From DASWIP01 sp036397635 (GTDB lineage: Bacteria > Actinomycetota > AC-67), in assembly GCA_036397635.1 (NCBI GenBank), contig DASWIP010000133.1, forward strand, positions 1 to 64,000: 64,000 bases of DNA. Direction: 5' to 3'. The position numbers were made by a program, and so were the translations under genes. Positions within the stretch are counted from its first letter, which is position 1. Each line of letters opens with the position of its first letter. Below are positions 44,901 through 52,892 of the stretch, piece by piece. The notes beneath the pieces were generated by a model, which did no database searches, was not told the origin of the DNA, and was given only the letters and a program-made list of their open reading frames with translations.

Positions 44901-45982
44901 CGCGAGAGCAGCTCCCGCTCGCGAAAGGCGGCGACGATCGGGCCAAGACATCCCCCGAGTGGGTCCGGATCAGCATGGCCAGCGCGATCGCGCTCGGCTT
45001 CCGGTCGGGGCGCTTCTCGCGCACCTTCGAGTTCGGCGGCATCAACCTGTTGCTGAACTACGAGCAGGGATGCCTGTCGGACTGCGCGTACTGCGGGCTG
45101 GCGCGCACGCGCCCCGGCGACTACGACGAGAAGTCCTTCATCCGGGTGGACTGGCCCCTGGTCGAGACCAACACGTTCGTCGATCGGATGGCCGAGCGGC
45201 AGGACAAGCTCACCCGGCTGTGCATCTCGATGGTGACCCACGGGCATGCGTATCCCGACACCGTCGCGCTGACCGAGCGCATCCGCGCGAAGGTCGCCAC
45301 ACCGCTTTCGATCCTGGTCGCGCCGCCGACGCTGAACCGCGACCGGATCGAGCACTTCAAGCGGATCGGCGTCGACATGATCGGCGTCGGGCTGGACGCG
45401 GCGACCGAGGCATTGTTCATCCGGCATCGGACCGACGTGCCCGCCGGCGGGCTCCGGTGGGAGAAGTACTGGGAGGTCATCGACGACTCGCGCGATGTCT
45501 TCGGGCCGTGGAAGGTCAATGCGCACGTGCTCGTCGGTCTTGGCGAGACCGACCGCGATCTGTGCGACCTGTTCTTCCGCCTGTGCGAGCGTCAGATCTT
45601 CCCGTACCTGTTCTCGTTCAACCCCGAGCCCGACTCGCGCTTGGGGATCGCGCCGCGCGCGCCGCTGTGGCGGTGGCGGCGCATCCAGCTGCTCAAGTAT
45701 CTGATCGAGCAGCACGGCCTGCGCCCCGAGCAGCTCGACTTCGACGACTCAGGCGCGCTGCTACGCGTCGATGCGCCTCGGGGATGGGTGCTCGAGCACG
45801 TGCGCGCGGGCGAGGCCTTCATGACCAACGGCTGTCCAGGCCCGAACGGCGAGCCAGGCTGCACGCGCCCGTACGGCAGCTACCGCCCCAGCGAGCCGTT
45901 CCGCGACTTCCCGTTCCTGCCGCTGCTCGACGACGCTCGCGGCATCGAGCGCGACCTCAGACTCGACGAGATCCTCGCCTGA
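44891..45982 (+). CDS. lipS2: lipoyl synthase component LipS2 (radical SAM)
   Basis: A 363-residue radical-SAM protein with Cys61-x3-Cys65-x2-Cys68 in CLSDCAYCGLAR. Late Cys in NGCPGPNGEPGCTRPYG could bind an auxiliary cluster that serves as sulfur source. It would act with LipS1 to convert octanoyl-LbpA to lipoyl-LbpA. A TIM-barrel pattern with GVGLDAATEALF and HVLVGLGETDRDL is visible. The GTG start lies inside the end of the ligase gene, and EtfB begins 10 bases downstream. Confidence 0.87.
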   Translation: MAIAREQLPLAKGGDDRAKTSPEWVRISMASAIALGFRSGRFSRTFEFGGINLLLNYEQGCLSDCAYCGLARTRPGDYDEKSFIRVDWPLVETNTFVDRMAERQDKLTRLCISMVTHGHAYPDTVALTERIRAKVATPLSILVAPPTLNRDRIEHFKRIGVDMIGVGLDAATEALFIRHRTDVPAGGLRWEKYWEVIDDSRDVFGPWKVNAHVLVGLGETDRDLCDLFFRLCERQIFPYLFSFNPEPDSRLGIAPRAPLWRWRRIQLLKYLIEQHGLRPEQLDFDDSGALLRVDAPRGWVLEHVRAGEAFMTNGCPGPNGEPGCTRPYGSYRPSEPFRDFPFLPLLDDARGIERDLRLDEILA

Positions 45983-45992
45983 AGGAGGCATC

Positions 45993-46766
45993 ATGGACAT
46001 CATCGTTCCGGTCAAGCAGGTTCCCGACCTGGTCGAAGAGCTCGAGATCAACAGCGAGGGCACCGACCTGGATCGCGAATACCTGACCTACATCATGAAC
46101 GAGTTCGACGAGCAGGCGCTCGAGCAGGCGGTGCTGCTCAAGGAAGCAACCGGCGGCACGGTCACGGTGATCGCGCTGGGCATGGGGGAGGCTGATGCGG
46201 CGCTGTACACCGCCGCCGCGAAGGGCGCCGACAACTTGATCAAGGTCACCGGTGACGACTTCGACGAAACTCCGCCGGACTCTCATGCGATGGCGGCGAT
46301 CATCGCCGGGGTGCTCGATGGGCGCTCCTACGACCTGATCTGCACCGGCGTGCAGGCGGCCGACGACCTCGACGGCCAGCTCGGTCCGCTGCTCGCGTCG
46401 CGCCTGAACGTGCCGCACGTCTCGGTCGTCGCCGGCGTCGTAGCCGACGGCTCGGACGTGGTCGCGACCCAGGAGTACGGGGGCGGCGTGACGGCCACGA
46501 TCAAGCTCGCCACGCCCGCGGTGCTGGGCATCCAAGCCGCACCGCAGACGCCCCGGTACGCGCCCATCTCGAAGGTGCGTCAGATGCAGCAGGAGCGCAC
46601 CATCGAGGAGGTCGAGGCGCCTGGCGTCGATACGCCGCGCCTGAAGGTCCGCAAGATGTCCGCACCCGAGAGCGCCTCGCACGCGGAGATGATCACGGGG
46701 TCCAACGACGAGATCGTCGAGAGGATCCTGACCATCATCCGCGACAAGGGCCTCGCGAGGGCCTGA
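45993..46766 (+). CDS. etfB: electron-transfer flavoprotein beta subunit
   Basis: A 257-residue EtfB/FixA-type subunit: MDIIVPVKQVPD at the start, IALGMGEADAALYTAAAKGAD and DLICTGVQAADDLDGQLGP in the middle and VLGIQAAPQTPRYAP near the C-terminus. It forms a heterodimer with EtfA, encoded 14 bases downstream. In a type II sHdr operon ETF would accept electrons from sHdr. I cannot tell from the sequence alone whether it bifurcates; the context does not require it. Confidence 0.93.
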   Translation: MDIIVPVKQVPDLVEELEINSEGTDLDREYLTYIMNEFDEQALEQAVLLKEATGGTVTVIALGMGEADAALYTAAAKGADNLIKVTGDDFDETPPDSHAMAAIIAGVLDGRSYDLICTGVQAADDLDGQLGPLLASRLNVPHVSVVAGVVADGSDVVATQEYGGGVTATIKLATPAVLGIQAAPQTPRYAPISKVRQMQQERTIEEVEAPGVDTPRLKVRKMSAPESASHAEMITGSNDEIVERILTIIRDKGLARA

Positions 46767-46780
46767 GGGGAGAGGGAGCA

Positions 46781-47746
46781 ATGACAGACGTCTACGTCAT
46801 CGTCGAACAGCAGGAGAAGCAGATCCAGCCGGTCACCTTCGAGCTGCTCGGCAAGGCAGCAGAGATCGCCCCGGCGCTGGGGGGGCAGGTGGTCGCCGTG
46901 CTCGTCGGCGGCGCCGGCGTGGCCGATCAGGCCTCGCAGCTCGGCGCGGCCGCGCGCGTGCTGGCGATATCCGACGATCGGCTCGCCTCGTACACGCCCG
47001 AGGCGTACAAGGCGGTGCTGATCGAGGCCTTGAAGGACCGCGACCCGCGCCTGATCCTGGTCGGCAACACAACGATCGGGATGGACCTGGCCGCCGGACT
47101 GTCGATCGGGCTCGACCTGCCGCTGGTCGCCTACGCGCACGATCTCGCCGTCGACGGCTCCGAGGTCGTGGCGACCGCGCGCGTCTACGGCGGCAAGATC
47201 GACGCCGAGGTCGGCCTTGAAGGACCGGGGGTGGTCTCGGTCCAGGCCGGCGCGTTCCCGGCCGAGGCCGGACAGGCGGCGGGCAGCCCCGAGGTCGAAG
47301 AGATCGGCTCGCCGCCGGCCCTGGACGGGGTCCGCAGCACCTTCCTGGCGCTGCAGCATCCCGAGGGCGGCGACGTCGATATCACGTCGCAGGAGGTGCT
47401 GGTCTCAGTCGGCCGCGGCATCCAGAGCGAGGACAACCTCGAGACGATGCAGGAGCTGGCCGACGCTCTCGGCGGCGCGCTGTCGGCCTCGAGACCGATC
47501 ACCGACAGCGGCTGGCTGCCGAAGACTCGCCAGGTCGGCAAGTCCGGCCTGAAGGTCAAGCCGAAGCTGTACCTGTGCGCCGGCATCTCCGGCGCGCCCG
47601 AGCACCTCGAGGGCATGCGAGACGCCGAGACGATCATCGCGATCAACACCGACGAGAACGCGCCGATCTTCGAGGTCGCCCACTACGGTGTGGTCGGGGA
47701 CCTGTTCGACATCGTCCCGGAGCTGACCGAGAAGCTGAAGGGCTGA
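46781..47746 (+). CDS. etfA: electron-transfer flavoprotein alpha subunit
   Basis: A 321-residue EtfA/FixB-type subunit. The C-terminal FAD domain is clear (VGRGIQSEDNLETMQELAD, SRPITDSGWLPKTRQVG, LCAGISGAPEHLEGM, INTDENAPIFEVAHYGV). The N-terminal half has the usual VYVIVEQQEKQIQPVTFELL start. With EtfB it would carry electrons from sHdr to the membrane oxidoreductase encoded 12 bases downstream. Ribosome site GGGGAGAGGGAG precedes the ATG. Confidence 0.94.
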   Translation: MTDVYVIVEQQEKQIQPVTFELLGKAAEIAPALGGQVVAVLVGGAGVADQASQLGAAARVLAISDDRLASYTPEAYKAVLIEALKDRDPRLILVGNTTIGMDLAAGLSIGLDLPLVAYAHDLAVDGSEVVATARVYGGKIDAEVGLEGPGVVSVQAGAFPAEAGQAAGSPEVEEIGSPPALDGVRSTFLALQHPEGGDVDITSQEVLVSVGRGIQSEDNLETMQELADALGGALSASRPITDSGWLPKTRQVGKSGLKVKPKLYLCAGISGAPEHLEGMRDAETIIAINTDENAPIFEVAHYGVVGDLFDIVPELTEKLKG

Positions 47747-47758
47747 GCCGAGGGGCGG

Positions 47759-49885
47759 ATGGAGACGTTCAACGAGCCAACCCGGGAGGTCTTCGAGCAC
47801 TTCGACGAGTGGATGAAGATCTCGTTCTACGTGCTCGCCGCCTTGATGAGCACCGTGTTCGCGGTCGGCTCGGCGATCCGGATCAAGAAGTACCGGCAGG
47901 GCCGGCGCGCCGGCCGGTTCGAGAGCCTCCCGAAGCGATTCGGCAAGGCGCTCGGGCTGGCCGGTTCGAACCGCACGGTCGCGCGGCGCAACGTCAAGAT
48001 CGGCCTGGCGCACGCGGCCATCCTGTGGGGATTCACCGCGCTGTTCATCGGCACGGTGATCCTGACGATCGACTACGACGTGATCCGACTCACGCTGGGG
48101 GAGGACGCCCGGTTCTTCAAGGGCACCTTCTACCTCGGATACTCGGTGACCCTCGACACGCTCGGCGCCGCGTACGTGATCGGGCTGCTGTTCGTCGCCT
48201 ACCGGCGCGCGCTCCAACGGCCGTTCGCCCTCAACTACGGCCGTGTCGACAAGGAGCCGGGCGACTACTCGCGCACCGGCTACCGGATGGGCGACTGGCT
48301 GTTCTGGCACTTCCTGTTCTGGCTGGGTGTCGGCGGGTTCCTTCTGGAGGGCTTCCGCATCTACGCCAGCGGGTTCCCCGCGTTCGAGATCTGGTCCCCG
48401 GTCGGCTGGGGCGTCGCGCGCCTCGTGCGCGCGACCGGGATGAGCCCCGCCACCGCCGCGGACGCGCAGCTGCTCACCTGGTGGGTGCACGGCGGCATGG
48501 CGCTGATCTTCATCGGCTACATCCCGTTCTCGAAGGGCATGCACGTCGTCACCGACCTCGCGAACCTGACCTTCACGAACGGCCGCAAGACGGCCATGGC
48601 GCTGCCCAAGCCGAACGGCGCGGCGACGGGGATCCGCACGATCACCGACCTGACGTGGAAAGAGCTGCTCGACCTGGATGCGTGCACCAAGTGCGGGCGG
48701 TGCCACGAGGTATGTCCCGCGCGCGCGGCCGGCTCGCCGCTGTCGCCGCGCGACCTGATCCTTGACCTTCGGCAGTTCGCCGAGGAGTCGATCGGCATGA
48801 GGACGGTGCTGGACTGGGAGTCCCGGCCGCGACCCGCATCCGACACCCAGCTCGCCGGCGGCGTGATCAAGTCCGAGACGTTGTGGGCCTGCACGACATG
48901 CATGGCGTGCGTCGAAGCGTGTCCGGTCGGGATCGAGCACGTGCCCACGATCGTGGGGATGCGGCGCGCGCTGGTCAACGACGGTGATCTCGAGCCGACG
49001 CTGCAGGACGCGCTGGAGAAGATCGCCAAGAGCGGCAACTCGTTCGGCAAGTCGGCGAAGATGCGCGCCCGCTGGACCAAGGAGCTGGAGTTCGAGATCC
49101 CCGACGCGCGTACGCGCGGGGTCCAGGTGCTGTGGTTCGTCGGGGATTTCGCCTCGTTCGACGAGCGGCTGCAGGAGCTGTCGCGGACGTTCGCCCGGCT
49201 GCTCGACGCGGGCGGCGTGAGCTTCGGGATCCTCTACGACGGCGAGCGCAACGCCGGCAACGACGTGCGCCGCGTCGGCGAGGAAGGCTTGTTCGAGATG
49301 CTCGTCGAGCACAACATCTCGACCCTGAAGGGCGCGCGCTTCGAGGAGATCGTCACGACCGACCCGCACTCCTACAACACGCTGAAGAACGAGTATCCCG
49401 AGTATGGCGGGGACTACAAGGTGTTGCACTACACCGAGCTGCTGCTTCGGCTGCTCGAGCGTGGGGCGCTTACGCCGCGCGAGGGACTTGGGATCAAGGC
49501 CACCTACCACGATCCCTGCTACCTGGGCCGGTACAACAGGGTGACCGATCAGCCGCGCGCGATCATCGAGCGGCTCGGGATCGAGCTGGTCGAGATGCCG
49601 CGCAACCGCGAGAACACGTTCTGTTGCGGTGCCGGCGGCGGGCGGATCTGGATGGACGACTCCGGCCAGTCCGAGCGGCCCGCGGAGAACCGGATGCGTG
49701 AGGCCGCGGAGCTGGGCGTGGACCATTTCGTGGTCGCCTGCCCGAAGGACGTGACCATGTACCGCGACGCGGCCAAGACGACCGGCCTTGAGGACCTGAT
49801 CAAGGTCGTCGATATCGTTGAGCTGATGGCGCGATCGCTGCTCGAGACGACCGAACCGGCGACGGTGGAGCGGTCGGTGTCATGA
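47759..49885 (+). CDS. membrane cytochrome b/HdrD-like ETF:menaquinone oxidoreductase (EMO-like)
   Basis: A 708-residue fusion of a five-span NarI-like membrane domain (about residues 20-260, with His in GLAHAAILWG, FWHFLFW, WWVHGG and SKGMHVV, likely heme b ligands) and a soluble HdrD-like half with [4Fe-4S] motifs CTKCGRCHEVCP (from about 308) and CTTCMACVEACP (from about 378) and a CCG domain (FCCGAGGGRIW near 620). This layout matches ETF:menaquinone oxidoreductases. With EtfBA directly upstream, it should pass sHdr-derived electrons to the quinone pool. Its soluble part is paralogous to sHdrB3. Confidence 0.87.
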   Translation: METFNEPTREVFEHFDEWMKISFYVLAALMSTVFAVGSAIRIKKYRQGRRAGRFESLPKRFGKALGLAGSNRTVARRNVKIGLAHAAILWGFTALFIGTVILTIDYDVIRLTLGEDARFFKGTFYLGYSVTLDTLGAAYVIGLLFVAYRRALQRPFALNYGRVDKEPGDYSRTGYRMGDWLFWHFLFWLGVGGFLLEGFRIYASGFPAFEIWSPVGWGVARLVRATGMSPATAADAQLLTWWVHGGMALIFIGYIPFSKGMHVVTDLANLTFTNGRKTAMALPKPNGAATGIRTITDLTWKELLDLDACTKCGRCHEVCPARAAGSPLSPRDLILDLRQFAEESIGMRTVLDWESRPRPASDTQLAGGVIKSETLWACTTCMACVEACPVGIEHVPTIVGMRRALVNDGDLEPTLQDALEKIAKSGNSFGKSAKMRARWTKELEFEIPDARTRGVQVLWFVGDFASFDERLQELSRTFARLLDAGGVSFGILYDGERNAGNDVRRVGEEGLFEMLVEHNISTLKGARFEEIVTTDPHSYNTLKNEYPEYGGDYKVLHYTELLLRLLERGALTPREGLGIKATYHDPCYLGRYNRVTDQPRAIIERLGIELVEMPRNRENTFCCGAGGGRIWMDDSGQSERPAENRMREAAELGVDHFVVACPKDVTMYRDAAKTTGLEDLIKVVDIVELMARSLLETTEPATVERSVS

Positions 49886-50415
49886 AGAACGACGAGGCGC
49901 ACGGCCCGGACCTCGAGGCGCACGGCGCGGATCTCGAGGCGCTCGCGAAGGGGCTGTGGGGGCGGCTGCGCGACGTGCTGCTCGTCGCCGAACGCATCGA
50001 GAGCTTCAGCTTCACCGCCGATGCCGACGAGCCCGAGCGCGCGGCGGTCTCCGAGGCCGACGCCGATGCGGTCGCGACGGATTTCGTCTTGCGCGCGCTC
50101 CGAGCAGCTTCCGAGCGCACCGCCTGGACGATCCTCGAACGGACGGCCGACGCACAGAACGAGGGCGTTGCGCTGGAGGACCTCGCGGCGGCGCTGGGGC
50201 TGCCGCGGCTGGTCGTCTCAGAGCGCGTGAGCGACCTGCTGCAGATCGGGCTGGCCGCGCGCGCGCTCGACACCGACCGCGTGTTCGCGACACCTGCCGG
50301 CCTCGAGCTGGTTCGCGTCGTCCGCAGCGTGGCAGGAGGACTGTCCGAGCGGGTGCGCAAGGCCCGGCGCGCGGAAGGGGGGAAGGTCCGCGGCGATGGA
50401 CTGCCCATTCTGTGA
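49882..50415 (+). CDS. winged-helix-like protein embedded in sHdr operon
   Basis: A 177-residue soluble protein, acidic at the start. Residues about 85-165 look like a winged helix (RTAWTILERTADAQNEGVAL, LEDLAAALGLPRLVVSERVS, VFATPAGLELVRVV), as in MarR or ArsR-like domains. No cofactor motif or Cys is visible. The ATG overlaps the EMO-like stop, and the end overlaps the next gene, so it is translated with the sHdr machinery. It could regulate the operon or be a non-DNA-binding adaptor. No family recognised. Confidence 0.72.
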   Translation: MKNDEAHGPDLEAHGADLEALAKGLWGRLRDVLLVAERIESFSFTADADEPERAAVSEADADAVATDFVLRALRAASERTAWTILERTADAQNEGVALEDLAAALGLPRLVVSERVSDLLQIGLAARALDTDRVFATPAGLELVRVVRSVAGGLSERVRKARRAEGGKVRGDGLPIL

Positions 50416-50704
50416 GACGGCCGGCGCGCGCACCGAGATGCACCGTCACCTCGCCGATGCGCACGCCGACCGCGTCACCATCGAGGTCGACGAGCAGACC
50501 GGCCGGCGCACCTACGAGGTCCGCTGCCCGGTCTGCGACGCACCGTGGGAACGTCAGATCAAGCCGCGGTACCGGGACCCCAACTTCGTGGCCGAGTACG
50601 AGGAGGAGATCCGCCTCGTCGCCTTCGACATGCTGCTGTACCACATCCAGGGAGAGCACCTGCTGCCGCAGGCGGCGGAACAACAGGGGGAGGATCCAGC
50701 GTGA
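50396..50704 (+). CDS. zinc-finger-like protein embedded in sHdr operon
   Basis: A 102-residue protein with CPFCETAGARTEMHRHLADAH (residues 3-23, a C2H2-like arrangement) and a second pair CPVCDAPW near 45, then an acidic helical C-terminal part. Zinc binding is likely. No family recognised. It overlaps the wHTH-like gene upstream and the GcvH-like gene downstream, so it is co-translated with lbpA2. It might help transfer or loading on the lipoyl carriers, or be a regulator; neither is shown. Confidence 0.72.
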   Translation: MDCPFCETAGARTEMHRHLADAHADRVTIEVDEQTGRRTYEVRCPVCDAPWERQIKPRYRDPNFVAEYEEEIRLVAFDMLLYHIQGEHLLPQAAEQQGEDPA

Positions 50705-51141
50705 GCGTCGTACGCAACTGCAACCTGCCTGATGACCTTTACTACAACGTTCGCGGGCACGTGTGGTGCCGGCGCGACGGCGACCTGGTCGTGTGCGGCA
50801 TGACCGATGTGGCGCAGAACCTGGCGAAGACGTTCATCGCATACAGCCCCAAGAAGATCGGCAAGACGGTGGCGAAGGGCAAGAGCACCGCGACGCTGGA
50901 GAGCGGCAAGTGGGTCGGGCCGGTCCCGGCGCCGGTCGCCGGCGAGATCGTCGAGATCAACGAGGGCGGCACCGGGGATCCGACGATCTTCAATCGCGAT
51001 CCGTACGGGGATGGCTGGATCTGCAAGATCCGTCCCCAGGACTGGGATCGCGACGCCGCCGACCTTGTGACCGGCGAGCAGGCGATGAGCGACTACGGCG
51101 CGTTCCTCGAGGAAGAGGGGATCGAATGTGAGCCCGCCTGA
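50701..51141 (+). CDS. lbpA2: GcvH-like lipoate-binding protein 2
   Basis: A 146-residue GcvH-fold protein with likely lipoylated Lys70 in TLESGKWVGPVPAPVAGEIV. It resembles the protein encoded just downstream far more than LbpA1 (shared TxESxKWVGPVPxP and DPYGDGW/DPYGEGW blocks), so the two appear to be a tandem duplication. The GTG start overlaps the zinc-finger gene stop by 4 bases, and the end overlaps the next gene by 14. A role as a sulfur carrier for sHdr or another step is plausible; loss of the glycine-cleavage genes nearby argues against ordinary GcvH. Confidence 0.88.
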   Translation: MSVVRNCNLPDDLYYNVRGHVWCRRDGDLVVCGMTDVAQNLAKTFIAYSPKKIGKTVAKGKSTATLESGKWVGPVPAPVAGEIVEINEGGTGDPTIFNRDPYGDGWICKIRPQDWDRDAADLVTGEQAMSDYGAFLEEEGIECEPA

Positions 51142-51610
51142 TGGCGCGGACCTGATCACCGAACCCAGTCACTACGGGTGCGTCATCCCCGCGGACCTGC
51201 TCTACGACGTCGAGATGGACGTGTGGATCCGCCTCGACGGCGACGTCGCCACCATCGGTATGACCGATCCTGCGCAGACGCGATGCGGCAAGCTCGTCGC
51301 AGTCGACTTCCGCAAGGTCGGCAGGGCGATCAGGCGGGGCCGGGGGCTGGCGACCATCGAGAGCGCGAAATGGGTCGGCCCGGTCCCGAGCCCGCTGACC
51401 GGCGAGCTGCTCGAGGTGAATGCGGAGACGTTCGGCCGCGACATCCTGATCGCCAACCGCGACCCGTACGGTGAAGGATGGCTGGCCAAGGTGCGGGCGA
51501 CGGCGCTGGGGGAGGAGCGCGCGCTGCTCGCCGATGGGAAGCAGGCTTTCGAGGCCTATAAGCCGAAGATAGAGGAGAACGAGATCCGCTGCTTCCGTTG
51601 CGCCGACTGA
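51128..51610 (+). CDS. lbpA3: GcvH-like lipoate-binding protein 3
   Basis: A 160-residue GcvH-fold protein with likely lipoylated Lys81 in ATIESAKWVGPVPSPLTG. It differs from LbpA2 in a longer N-terminal part and two C-terminal Cys (RCFRCAD), an unusual CXXC ending that could bind metal or sulfur. It is the last gene of the sHdr operon; the exported-protein gene follows after 49 bases. Which of the three carriers works with sHdr cannot be decided from sequence. Confidence 0.88.
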   Translation: MSPPDGADLITEPSHYGCVIPADLLYDVEMDVWIRLDGDVATIGMTDPAQTRCGKLVAVDFRKVGRAIRRGRGLATIESAKWVGPVPSPLTGELLEVNAETFGRDILIANRDPYGEGWLAKVRATALGEERALLADGKQAFEAYKPKIEENEIRCFRCAD

Positions 51611-51659
51611 GCTTGTCATCGCCGCCGGGCGCCGCGAGAGCGGCAGGGGGGTGGCGCTC

Positions 51660-52349
51660 ATGCACAGGCAGAAGCTCACGGCGGGGACGGCGATCGTGGT
51701 GCTTGCGGCGGCGTTATTGGGGCAGCGGGCGCTGGCCGGCGGCGCGGATGAGGATACGCTGACCGAGCTGCTCATCAAGTTCCAGGTCATCGGGACCTTC
51801 GAGTCCTTCGATCCTGCCGAAGGGGTCGCGACGTTCACGTTCGCGGGGCCGTTCTACGCGAGCCAGGTTTCCTCCGGCGTGGTCGATGACGCGCCTGGGC
51901 CGAAGCTCGGCGAGGTGACCGGCGCGCGCGTCGAGTTCAGGTTCCGGCCCGACGCAGGTGGCTTGCGGTCCGACAACGCGCGATTCTCGTGCGACGAATG
52001 CCGGTTCGAGTTCGACGACGGCTCGGTGTTGCAACCGATGCTCGATGACCCGTCGACGCCGGTGCCCGAGAGCGATATCCCGATGGAAGGGCGGCTCTTG
52101 TTCGAGCTCGGCCCGGTGCCGGGTCCGACGCCGGATTCGATGGGCGTGCGTGGGATCGGTTGTGGGGGCACGAAGGAGACGGCGGGCGCAGGTTCGTTGG
52201 CCGGTTTGGTCGGCGCGCTGTGCGTGAACGGACTGTTCTCGTTCTCTCCGCCGGTTGACTTCGCCGGGCTCGACCCCGCCGATCTCGTCGGCGTCGAGGG
52301 TTACGGCGAGTCGGACTGCACGCTCGTGTTCAACGAGTACGTGGTCTGA
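51660..52349 (+). CDS. exported protein of unknown function
   Basis: About 229 residues with a signal peptide (HRQKLTAGTAIVVLAAALLG, then QRALAGG). The mature part is beta-rich and has CDECR plus three further Cys, perhaps disulfide-bonded. No family recognised. The ATG at 51660 follows GGGGGG at a normal distance; a GTG at 51651 is less likely. It may be transcribed with the sHdr operon or alone. It is convergent with the ArsR gene. Confidence 0.7.
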   Translation: MHRQKLTAGTAIVVLAAALLGQRALAGGADEDTLTELLIKFQVIGTFESFDPAEGVATFTFAGPFYASQVSSGVVDDAPGPKLGEVTGARVEFRFRPDAGGLRSDNARFSCDECRFEFDDGSVLQPMLDDPSTPVPESDIPMEGRLLFELGPVPGPTPDSMGVRGIGCGGTKETAGAGSLAGLVGALCVNGLFSFSPPVDFAGLDPADLVGVEGYGESDCTLVFNEYVV

Positions 52350-52375
52350 AGGAGCCTGGCTGAAGGAGCCTTGTG

Positions 52376-52711
52376 CTAGGCGCCGGCGGCTTGCTGGAGC
52401 GCGGTCCGGCTCTCGAGCTGGGCGGCCATGACCTCGCGCAGGAGGTCTAGCGCATCGACGACCTTGCAGTCGCGCAGCTCGTAGAAGACGTTGTTGCCCT
52501 CGCGGCTGGCGGTGACGACACCACGTTCGCGCAGCACCGCGAGGTGCTGGGAGACGTTGGACTGGGACAGTTCCAGCTCGGTGGTCAGCTCACCAACCGA
52601 TTTGGGGCCGTCCCGGAGCGCGTTGATGATCAGCAGCCGCTTCGGGTCCGCCAGGGCCTTGCAGAGCCGCGCGTGCAGCTCGTAGATCTCGTTTCGCAGT
52701 TTGGCGTCCAC
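52376..52711 (-). CDS. ArsR-family repressor
   Basis: A 111-residue ArsR-type winged-helix repressor (LCKALADPKRLLIINAL, VGELTTELELSQSNVSQHLAVLRERGVV). It lacks the metal-binding ELCVCD box but has two Cys, Cys17 and Cys82 (ELRDCKVVDAL), which could form a sulfide- or persulfide-responsive pair as in SqrR/BigR-type regulators; positions only roughly agree. The GTG at 52711 follows AGGAGGAGAGG. It is divergent from dsrE2 and shares a promoter region with it. It is the best candidate regulator of the sulfur genes here (inference). Confidence 0.85.
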   Translation of the reverse strand: MDAKLRNEIYELHARLCKALADPKRLLIINALRDGPKSVGELTTELELSQSNVSQHLAVLRERGVVTASREGNNVFYELRDCKVVDALDLLREVMAAQLESRTALQQAAGA

Positions 52712-52830
52712 GACGTGCCTCTCCTCCTTCGGAGGGAAGGATACTCCCTCCATCGAGGGATGCGATCCATCCCCCTAAGCGGGTCCCCGGCCCGCCATCT
52801 TTCCTGGTCAGAGCCCTTCAAGATTCACGT

Positions 52831-52849
52831 GTTTGCATATTATAATGCA
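52831..52849. promoter_or_regulatory. divergent promoter with overlapping TATAAT boxes (arsR / dsrE2)
   Basis: The palindrome TGCATATTATAATGCA at 52834-52849 has 5-bp arms and contains a perfect TATAAT on the plus strand (52841-52846) and another on the minus strand (52839-52844). The window 52831-52846 also matches 12 of 16 bases of the motif before LIV operon 1. An ArsR dimer bound here would block both promoters. Confidence 0.6.
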
Positions 52850-52892
52850 GCGAGCAGCTTCGTGGGAGCCCGAAAGGGGCGGGAGGTGCCTC

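Noticed and set aside
42326..51610. GcvH-like proteins as part of a glycine cleavage system
   Set aside because: No gcvP or gcvT genes are nearby, and the context is sHdr with LipS1/LipS2 and ligases, so LbpA is the better reading.
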